From Bacteroidia bacterium (lineage in GTDB: Bacteria; Bacteroidota; Bacteroidia; B-17B0; Aurantibacillaceae): DNA of 5,303 nucleotides. The notes beneath the pieces are model-generated. The model searched no databases. It worked only from the letters and a program-made list of their open reading frames with translations, and had not been told where the DNA came from. Shown here one piece after another: positions 1 to 5,303 of this stretch. The translations under genes were made by a program, and so were the position numbers. The stretch's first letter is position 1. Each line of letters begins with the position of its first letter. The stretch is from positions 1 to 5,303 of the forward strand of contig JACMLS010000508.1 of NCBI GenBank assembly GCA_014379485.1, in the 5' to 3' direction.

Positions 1-2322
1 ACAAATACTTTTATCTGGACCATTTCAAACGGAATTTGTCCGGCAACAAAAGATACGGTTACCATTTTTAATTATGATATGCCCACCGTTTCTCTTGCAG
101 GAACAGATCAAACAATTTGTTCAACAGCATCAGTACTCAACGCAAATTTACCAACTGTTGGAACCGGAAACTGGAGCGTTTTTTCAGGTACAGGAAGCGT
201 AACTTCTTCTTTGCTTCAAAACAGTTCTGTAACATCTTTAAGTGTAGGAGCAAATACTTTTATCTGGACTATTTCAAACGGCGTGTGTCCTGTATCAAAT
301 GATACCGTTACAATTTTCAGGGATAATTTTCCTTCTGCTTCCAACGCAGGCGGCGATCAGACAATTTGTTCAGGAACTTCTACACTCAACGCACTTATTC
401 CAACAACCGGAACAGGAATCTGGTCTTTGGTTTCAGGCCCGGCAATTATTACATCGCCATTGGTAAACACAAGCGGCGTTACTACTTTAAACGTTGGCAA
501 TAATTTATTTGTGTGGACGGTGAGCAACGGAACCTGCGCTTCTTCAAAAGACACAGTAAACATTCTTGTATTTGCAAATCCATCAGGCGCAAACGCAGGT
601 GCAGATCAGAATATTTGTTTAAACTCCTCTGCACTCAACGCTACAATTCCTGTAGTTGGTACAGGCAGCTGGAATGTTTTTTCGGGAGGAGGAACTGTCA
701 CTTCTCCATCGCTAAACAACAGCAACATTACAGGATTAAGTTACGGACAAAATATTTTAACCTGGACGGTGAGCAACGGAGTTTGTCCACCCACAACAGA
801 CACAGTAAAAATTCAGGCATTTGCATTTCCATCTGTGCCAGATGCCGGAACAGACCAGGTAATTTGTAACTCAACTTCTGCACTCAACGCAGTTGCGCCA
901 ACTATAGGAACGGGATTGTGGACGGTTGGTTCAGGAACAGGAAATGTTTCTTCGCCGCTTTTAATAAACAGCGCAGTAACAAATTTAAATACCGGAAACA
1001 ATTCATTTGTTTGGACGGTAACAAATGGAGTTTGTCCGCCGGTAAGTGATACACTAAATATTCAGGTAGATGTAAATCCTACAAGTGCAAACGCCGGAAA
1101 TAATTCTGTTATTTGTTCTGCTACCGCAACGCTCAACGGAAATATTCCTGTAAACGGAACTGGCAACTGGACAGTTTTTTCAGGAGGAGGAATTGTAAGT
1201 TCTCCTTCGCAAAACAACAGCGGTATTACAAATTTAAATTTAGGAACAAACATTGTTGTGTGGACCATTTCAAACGGTGTTTGTCCGCCTTCATCAGACA
1301 GCAGCACAATTTTTGTTGACGCAAATCCTTCAGCACCTAACGCAGGTAGTGATCAGAATATTTGCGCATCTGCATCAACACTTACTGCAACATTGCCGGT
1401 AACAGGAACCGGAAGCTGGAGTTTATTTTCAGGAACAGGAATTATTAATTCTGTCAATCAAAACACAAGCGCTGTTTCAAATTTAGGAACCGGAATTAAT
1501 TCTTTTATCTGGACTGTTGTAAATGGTGTTTGTCCGGCAGTAACAGATACAGTATCAATAAAAGTAGATGCTTTGCCGAGTGTAGCAAACGCCGGCTCTG
1601 ACCAGGGAATTTGTGCTGCAAGTTTAAATTTGTCAGGCAACAACCCAACAAGCGGAAGCGGAGTATGGACATTACTTTCTGGTACCGGTGTAATTTTTAC
1701 TGCCAACTCCAATACAAGTTTGGTTACTGGTTTAACGCAAGGCATAAATTCTTTTGTGTGGACAATTGGAAACGGTGTTTGCCCTTCTAATTCAGACACA
1801 GTTGTTATTACGTATTATGGTGCGCCCGATGTTGCAATTGCATCAGCAGATTTTTCTGTTTGCGAACCCGATAGTTTTATAATTTCAGGAAACTCTCCTC
1901 TTAACGGATCAGGCGCATGGAGCATAGTTTTAGGAGGAGGAACAATTTCTTCAGCGATATCAGACACAACATTTATTACAAATCCTGTTTACGGAACAAC
2001 AATTTTCAGATGGACAATTACAAACGGACCTTGCCCTTCTTCTTCAGATGATATAACGGTTACTGTGCACCAGGCGCCTTCTGTTTCTAACGCAGGGGCT
2101 GACCAGGTTTTATTTTTTGAAAGCAGCATTCTTGCCGCCACTGCGCCATTAGTTGGCACAGGAGACTGGTCTGTTTTAAGCGGTTCCGGGTTTTTCTCCA
2201 ATAACGCAAGCCCAACAGCAAGTGTAAACGGTTTAACAATTGGTCAGAATTTATTGTTGTGGACTGTTATCAACGGCACTTGTCCGGCCTCGGTTGATAC
2301 AGTAAGCATAGAAAGAGAATCT
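1..2322 (+). repeat. Tandem array of 83-residue (249-bp) Ig/PKD-like repeats, nine complete and one partial
   Basis: Splitting the protein at the P-[ST]-x-x-N-A-G motif gives a partial unit R0 (1-81) and then R1 82-330, R2 331-579, R3 580-828, R4 829-1077, R5 1078-1326, R6 1327-1575, R7 1576-1824, R8 1825-2076 and R9 2077-2322. R1 to R7 are each exactly 83 residues with no indel; R8 is 84 and R9 is 82. Conserved positions are Cys13, Leu19, the G-T-G-x-W ending at residue 31, Trp62 and Cys69 in N-G-x-C-P. R0-R1 and R2-R3 keep long identical DNA stretches, but most pairs have diverged at third positions, so the array is old with some later homogenisation. R8 and R9 depart most from the consensus. 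The array probably continues upstream of the window. Confidence 0.95.
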
Positions 2323-2583
2323 GCAGTTATTCCTGATGCGTTTAGTCCGAATGGCGATAATACCAATGATTATTTTGAAATAAAAGGAATTGAGTATTAT
2401 GGGAAAATAAAAATTACGGTTTACAACCGTTGGGGCGATGTGGTGTTTGCAAAAGAAAATTACCACAATGAATGGGGAGGAGAAAGTGCAGACGGAAAAC
2501 AATTAACAGACGACACTTACTATTTTTTGTTGGAAACAGAAGCCGGAAAAGAAATTAAAGGATTTGTAGTTTTAAAACGATGA
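1..2583 (+). CDS. Large tandem-repeat surface protein with type B T9SS sorting domain (5' end outside window)
   Basis: This is the C-terminal 860 residues of a probable cell-surface adhesin exported by the type IX secretion system. The frame is open from base 1 and the window begins inside a repeat, so the ATG at 79 is an internal methionine at a repeat boundary, not a start. Bases 1-81 are the last 27 residues of one repeat. Nine further Ig/PKD-like repeats follow (82-2322), then a type B C-terminal domain (2323-2580) and TGA. Repeats carry an N-A-G-x-D-Q-x-I-C opening, a G-T-G-x-W motif, and W-T-[VI]-x-N-G-x-C-P near the end. Each is predicted to be all-beta with one possible disulfide. No enzymatic motif was seen. 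By family knowledge such proteins are large adhesins or gliding-type filaments; the ligand cannot be inferred. The stop overlaps the start of a PorP/SprF gene, the expected secretion partner. Confidence is high for secretion class and moderate for adhesin function. Confidence 0.93.
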   Translation, partial: TNTFIWTISNGICPATKDTVTIFNYDMPTVSLAGTDQTICSTASVLNANLPTVGTGNWSVFSGTGSVTSSLLQNSSVTSLSVGANTFIWTISNGVCPVSNDTVTIFRDNFPSASNAGGDQTICSGTSTLNALIPTTGTGIWSLVSGPAIITSPLVNTSGVTTLNVGNNLFVWTVSNGTCASSKDTVNILVFANPSGANAGADQNICLNSSALNATIPVVGTGSWNVFSGGGTVTSPSLNNSNITGLSYGQNILTWTVSNGVCPPTTDTVKIQAFAFPSVPDAGTDQVICNSTSALNAVAPTIGTGLWTVGSGTGNVSSPLLINSAVTNLNTGNNSFVWTVTNGVCPPVSDTLNIQVDVNPTSANAGNNSVICSATATLNGNIPVNGTGNWTVFSGGGIVSSPSQNNSGITNLNLGTNIVVWTISNGVCPPSSDSSTIFVDANPSAPNAGSDQNICASASTLTATLPVTGTGSWSLFSGTGIINSVNQNTSAVSNLGTGINSFIWTVVNGVCPAVTDTVSIKVDALPSVANAGSDQGICAASLNLSGNNPTSGSGVWTLLSGTGVIFTANSNTSLVTGLTQGINSFVWTIGNGVCPSNSDTVVITYYGAPDVAIASADFSVCEPDSFIISGNSPLNGSGAWSIVLGGGTISSAISDTTFITNPVYGTTIFRWTITNGPCPSSSDDITVTVHQAPSVSNAGADQVLFFESSILAATAPLVGTGDWSVLSGSGFFSNNASPTASVNGLTIGQNLLLWTVINGTCPASVDTVSIERESAVIPDAFSPNGDNTNDYFEIKGIEYYGKIKITVYNRWGDVVFAKENYHNEWGGESADGKQLTDDTYYFLLETEAGKEIKGFVVLKR
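2323..2580 (+). other. Type B T9SS C-terminal sorting domain (gliding-motility-associated CTD, CHU_C type)
   Basis: The last 86 residues form a recognisable domain unlike the repeats. It opens with V-I-P-D-A-F-S-P-N-G-D-x-x-N-D, followed by F-E-I-K-G-I, a strand with V-Y-N-R-W-G-D-V-V-F, the E-W-G-G turn, a D-G-K-Q-L-x-D-D-T-Y-Y-F segment and the terminal K-G-F-V-V-L-K-R. This order is the hallmark of type B sorting domains (CHU_C / gliding motility-associated C-terminal domain). By family knowledge these route proteins through the type IX translocon and, unlike type A domains, depend on a PorP/SprF-family partner. That partner is encoded directly downstream, so the domain and gene 2 support each other. 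Confidence 0.95.
2580..2583 (+). promoter_or_regulatory. ATGA stop/start overlap (translational coupling)
   Basis: The TGA stop of the repeat protein (2581-2583) overlaps the ATG of the PorP/SprF gene (2580-2582) by sharing the bases ATGA. No well-placed Shine-Dalgarno sequence is visible; an AAAGGA-like stretch near 2557-2562 is too far upstream. Weak or absent SD signals are usual in Bacteroidota. The overlap suggests that ribosomes finishing the cargo gene re-initiate on its secretion partner, so the two are produced together. The start choice is supported by the signal peptide that follows immediately. Confidence 0.8.
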
Positions 2584-3494
2584 GCATAAAAAAACGAATA
2601 GCAATTTTATTGTTTCTATTTTTAGGGATGTTTTTTCCTGCACATTATTTTGCGCAGCACGAAACAGGCTACAGTCAGTATTATTTTAACGGCCTTGCAA
2701 TAAACCCCGCCTATTGCGGAAGCGGAGGTGTTTTAAACTCTACACTTGTCTACCGCAATCAGTGGACAGGATTTAAAGATGCGCCTCAAACAGCATCACT
2801 TGCAATTCACAGTCCCTTAAAAAATCAATCCTGCAACCTTGGTTTGTTTGTTATGAACGAACGTTTTGGAATTACAAACAAGTACCGTTACCAGGGAGCG
2901 TTTGCGTATAAAGTAAAACTGAATCAAAAATTAAATCTTCGTTTTGGCGTGCAGGCGGGTATGGAATCTGTTTACAATAACTACAGCAAACTAACTACTA
3001 TTGAAAGCGGAGATCTGGTTTTTACAAATGGAAATGCTAAAACAAATTATTTTACAAGCGGAGCAGGTTTGTATTTACATTCAGAAAAAGGTTTTGTGGG
3101 AGTATCAATGCCTTCTTTTGCAACAGAAAAAAATTCTTTTATAGTACAAAACAAACCGGCATTTATTTACGCAGGCAGAAAATTCAGAATGAACAAAGAC
3201 TTTGTGCTGCAACCTTCTTTACTTTTTAAATACATTAAAAGTTCTCCGTTACAATACGATCTTAATCTGCAGGCCATTTTATTTGATAAAGCGGGCCTTG
3301 GTTTTTCTTACCGCAAAAAAGAATCTGTTGTTATCAATGCGTTTTTCCAGATCAACGAAGAATTTTTTGTTGGTTATTCTTATGACGTAAACATTAACAC
3401 ACTTGGCCGCCTGGGCAAAGGCTCTCATGAAATGGTGCTGCGTTATGAGTTTGGTTTTTCTAAAAATGTTCAGAACCCAAAAACATTTTTTTAA
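2580..3494 (+). CDS. PorP/SprF-family type IX secretion system outer-membrane protein
   Basis: A complete 304-residue protein, the usual length for the PorP/SprF family. Residues 1-25 are a signal peptide: M-S-I-K-K-R, a hydrophobic core, and likely cleavage at Y-F-A|Q. The mature N-terminus holds the family hallmark, an aromatic Y-S-Q-Y-Y-F-N-G motif followed by A-I-N-P-A-Y, then Y-R-N-Q-W-T-G-F and A-P-Q-T-A-S-L-A-I-H-S-P-L. The rest alternates short amphipathic strands as expected of an outer-membrane beta-barrel, ending in L-R-Y-E-F-G and a short tail. Family knowledge: SprF is required for secretion of the type B cargo SprB in Flavobacterium johnsoniae, and PorP is a core T9SS component in Porphyromonas. 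Its position right after a type B cargo gene argues that this copy is a cargo-dedicated paralog rather than the housekeeping PorP. Mature Cys46 (where Ala is common in N-P-A-Y-A-G) and Cys85 could pair. No symbol is given because the family has many paralogs. Confidence 0.93.
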   Translation: MSIKKRIAILLFLFLGMFFPAHYFAQHETGYSQYYFNGLAINPAYCGSGGVLNSTLVYRNQWTGFKDAPQTASLAIHSPLKNQSCNLGLFVMNERFGITNKYRYQGAFAYKVKLNQKLNLRFGVQAGMESVYNNYSKLTTIESGDLVFTNGNAKTNYFTSGAGLYLHSEKGFVGVSMPSFATEKNSFIVQNKPAFIYAGRKFRMNKDFVLQPSLLFKYIKSSPLQYDLNLQAILFDKAGLGFSYRKKESVVINAFFQINEEFFVGYSYDVNINTLGRLGKGSHEMVLRYEFGFSKNVQNPKTFF

Positions 3495-3496
3495 TG
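3494..3496 (+). promoter_or_regulatory. TAATG stop/start overlap between the PorP-like gene and gene 3
   Basis: The TAA stop of the PorP/SprF gene (3492-3494) shares its last A with the ATG at 3494-3496. A run of seven T (3486-3492) lies directly upstream, and no Shine-Dalgarno-like purine stretch is present. The arrangement implies coupled re-initiation within one operon. The ATG is supported by the signal peptide beginning at once and by the frame staying open for 603 codons to the window edge. Confidence 0.78.
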
Positions 3497-5303
3497 CAGG
3501 TTAAACATTTCATATTTATTTTGATCTTCATTTTTTTGGGAAAGATTTTTTCTCAGTCAAGCGTAACTTCTAAAATTCCGGCTTCGCAATTTAAAGTTCA
3601 AAAAAAATCTTTTTGCTCTGAGTGGGATGAAAGTTCTCCTGTTCTCTGCGGAGATCATCTTTATTTTATCAGTAACCAGCCCGTAGAAGTGGGCATGAAA
3701 CATTTTGACAAAGAAAATCACCGCCCGCTTTACAGGATCGTTTCGGTAAATCTTCTCAGCACAAAAGATCAGCAGGGAAAACAACTGATAGATGGTTTTT
3801 TAAAAAATCACCACGAAGGGCCTTTTTACATTAATAAAACAGAAGACCACGTTTGGTACACCGGCAACCACAGCACTAAAACAGTAGATGGAAAAAAAGA
3901 ACTGGTAATCCGCGAAGCTGTATTGACCAAAAGAGGATGGAAAGAAAGTTCTATGAAGTTTTTTGATACGCTGAATGGCCCAAGTGCGCATCCCTGTATT
4001 TTTGATAACGGAAAAAAAATGATCTTCTCTGCTGCGCTTGAAGCCGACAGAAAAAACGGAATGGATTTGTATTTTACAACTTTTGAAAATAATAACTGGA
4101 CCAAACCCCGCTCGCTTGGAAGAAAAATAAATACTGACGGCAACGAAGCATTTCCTTTTGTTGATCAGGAAGGTAATTTATACTATTCTTCTAACGGAAT
4201 GAGTACTGAAAAAAAAGATTTTGATTTTTATTTTGTAAATCTTGCCGCCGGAGATTCTGTTCCGGTAAAACTTCCTGAACCCTTCAACTCAAACGGAGAA
4301 GAAACTGGTATTAGCTGGAATCCGAAAACTTTTAAAGGTTATTTTTCTTCCAACAGAAATGGTAACGATGATATTTTTTCTGTTGAACTGCAATGGCCGC
4401 GCTGTGCTAAATGCGATACCATTTCAGATGCAAGTTATTGTTACCACCTGGAAGAAGAGTCTTCTGAAGGTTTTGAAGACACAACAGCTATGACTTACGA
4501 ATGGGATTTTGGCGACGGAGCAAAACAGAAAGGATTGAAAGTTTCTCATTGTTTTGGCAGCAAAGGAATTTATGTTGTAAAACTGAACATAGTAGACAAA
4601 ACAACCGGCGTTTTATTTTTTAACCAAACCACTTATGAGCTCGAGGTAAATGATTCTTTTCCCATAAACAGCGTGATCACTCTTACAAACGGAAAACAGG
4701 TAATTAACTGGGAGAAAAAAAATGCAGGCGATTCTATTCTGAAAGTTTTTTACGAATTAAATAAAACACCTTTTTATTCAGGCACAGATAAAAAAATTGA
4801 ATTGCCCGTTGCCTGGACCGGCCTGAAAGAATTTTATATAATTCAACGGCAAGACAAAACAGATACACTTTGTTTTGAACGCAGCAACCGCAAAACAAAT
4901 ATTCCTTTGCGGGGAGTAGACACACTTTTTAATTTAAAAAACACAGAAGACATTAACTACAAAATTCACGTAGGTTCTTCAGATAAAATTTATCCCGATT
5001 TAAAAAATCAATTAGGCACAACAGATACATTAACTGCCGTAAAAGATACCGGCAACCTGATCCGTTATTTTTTAGGCGCATTTAAAGATGTAGACAGTGC
5101 AATTATTCCCTTTAAAAAATTATTGGCACAAGGGTTTTCAGGCTCGCGTTTAATTGCATTTAATAAAGACAAAATTATTCCCGGCCAAAGCGCAAGTTTA
5201 AAAACACGCATAGAAAGCATTGTAAAAGAACCGGGTTATCTTGCGGTGTATAGTTTGTTCTATGGCAAAGGATCTGCGGCTATTGTTTCAGAAAAAGTAA
5301 GTG
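3494..5303 (+). CDS. Secreted PD40 beta-propeller / PKD / SPOR-like protein, probable periplasmic T9SS partner (3' end outside window)
   Basis: The first 603 residues of a protein still open at the right edge; I translated it codon by codon and found no stop. Residues 1-20 are a signal peptide (M-Q-V-K-H, then an Ile/Phe-rich core, cleavage probably at I-F-S|Q) with no lipobox. Residues 44-300 hold five PD40-like blades (about 44-82, 106-144, 162-197, 215-250, 267-299), with motifs such as K-K-M-I-F-S-A, N-L-Y-Y-S-S-N-G and G-Y-F-S-S-N-R-N-G-N-D-D-I-F. Residues about 308-385 are a PKD domain with W-D-F-G-D-G at 337-342. Residues 386-480 look beta-rich but unassigned. Residues 487-563 resemble a SPOR domain: Y-K-I-H-V-G, then R-Y-F-L-G-A-F-K and a helix. 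PD40 proteins beside PorP include PorE, a peptidoglycan-linked T9SS component that also has TPR and OmpA domains. No TPR is present here, and an OmpA domain could lie beyond the edge. A periplasmic scaffold tied to the upstream PorP-like barrel is inferred, not shown. Confidence 0.85.
   Translation, partial: MQVKHFIFILIFIFLGKIFSQSSVTSKIPASQFKVQKKSFCSEWDESSPVLCGDHLYFISNQPVEVGMKHFDKENHRPLYRIVSVNLLSTKDQQGKQLIDGFLKNHHEGPFYINKTEDHVWYTGNHSTKTVDGKKELVIREAVLTKRGWKESSMKFFDTLNGPSAHPCIFDNGKKMIFSAALEADRKNGMDLYFTTFENNNWTKPRSLGRKINTDGNEAFPFVDQEGNLYYSSNGMSTEKKDFDFYFVNLAAGDSVPVKLPEPFNSNGEETGISWNPKTFKGYFSSNRNGNDDIFSVELQWPRCAKCDTISDASYCYHLEEESSEGFEDTTAMTYEWDFGDGAKQKGLKVSHCFGSKGIYVVKLNIVDKTTGVLFFNQTTYELEVNDSFPINSVITLTNGKQVINWEKKNAGDSILKVFYELNKTPFYSGTDKKIELPVAWTGLKEFYIIQRQDKTDTLCFERSNRKTNIPLRGVDTLFNLKNTEDINYKIHVGSSDKIYPDLKNQLGTTDTLTAVKDTGNLIRYFLGAFKDVDSAIIPFKKLLAQGFSGSRLIAFNKDKIIPGQSASLKTRIESIVKEPGYLAVYSLFYGKGSAAIVSEKVS
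4952..5182 (+). other. SPOR-like domain in gene 3 (possible peptidoglycan-binding module)
   Basis: Residues 487-563 of gene 3 show the two-half layout of SPOR domains. A first strand reads N-Y-K-I-H-V-G-S. A shortened helix follows, then a second strand with L-T-A-V. The second half, L-I-R-Y-F-L-G-A-F-K-D, runs into a helix with A-I-I-P-F-K-K-L-L-A-Q-G-F and a closing strand ending F-N-K-D-K-I-I. The R-Y-x-L-G-x-F-x-x-x-x-x-A pattern of the second half is the strongest part; the first half has lost most of its helix. SPOR domains as a family bind denuded peptidoglycan glycans. Whether this divergent copy still binds glycan cannot be told from sequence. Confidence 0.65.

Noticed and set aside
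79..81. ATG as the start of the repeat protein
   Set aside because: The frame is open upstream to base 1 and encodes the tail of another repeat that aligns to R1 residues 57-83. There is no signal peptide after this ATG. It is an internal Met at a repeat boundary.
357..2201. Series of antisense open frames across the repeat region (for example 357-563, 813-1001, 1062-1307, 1458-1799, 1989-2201)
   Set aside because: They recur with the repeat period and encode similar strings only because the sense-strand repeats are similar. They show no recognisable domain and are shadows of the sense gene.
2560..2600. Promoter or terminator between genes 1 and 2
   Set aside because: The genes overlap by four bases, and I saw no hairpin with a T tract nor a Bacteroidota-type TTTG / TAnnTTTG promoter pair with convincing spacing.
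3486..3607. Homopolymer runs (T7 at 3486-3492, T7 at 3531-3537, A8 at 3600-3607) as phase-variation switches for gene 3
   Set aside because: The runs are short and similar runs occur throughout this AT-rich DNA (for example A8 at 4012-4019). The frame is intact. There is nothing beyond composition to suggest slippage control.
3557..4143. Minus-strand open frames opposite the start of gene 3 (3557-3784, 3800-3991, 3826-4143)
   Set aside because: The + strand frame carries a signal peptide and PD40 blades through the whole stretch. The minus-strand frames are short, mutually overlapping and resemble no family.
4734..4925. Minus-strand open frame encoding a Cys/Leu-rich 63-residue peptide
   Set aside because: It lies inside the coding frame of gene 3, has no supporting motif, and its composition follows from the AT-rich sense codons.

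Overview
The window reads as a chromosome fragment from a member of the Bacteroidota. The evidence is an AT-rich coding style, a type B (gliding-motility-associated) type IX secretion sorting domain, a PorP/SprF-family outer-membrane protein, and a periplasmic PD40/PKD protein of the kind found beside PorP genes in this phylum. Nothing here allows a firmer genus-level call. No RNA gene, CRISPR array, insertion sequence, integrase or plasmid feature was seen.

The window is fully coding on the + strand, with three genes and no intergenic DNA. (1) 1-2583: the C-terminal part of a large secreted repeat protein whose start lies upstream. It carries nine complete Ig/PKD-like repeats of almost exactly 83 residues plus the tail of a tenth, then an 86-residue type B T9SS C-terminal domain. 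(2) 2580-3494: a complete 304-residue PorP/SprF-family protein with a signal peptide. Its ATG overlaps the preceding stop by four bases (ATGA). (3) 3494-5303: the first 603 residues of a secreted protein still open at the right edge, with a signal peptide, a PD40 beta-propeller, a PKD domain and a SPOR-like domain. Its ATG shares one base with the PorP stop (TAATG).

The overlaps imply one operon with translational coupling. The working model is a cargo/export cassette. The repeat protein is an adhesin-like surface protein exported by the type IX system. The PorP/SprF protein is the dedicated outer-membrane partner that type B cargo is known to need in Flavobacterium johnsoniae. The third protein is a periplasmic partner that may link the PorP protein to peptidoglycan, in place of or together with an OmpA-type domain outside the window. 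The most notable features are this compact three-gene layout, the PD40-PKD-SPOR architecture, and the strict 83-residue repeat array with two degenerate units next to the sorting domain.
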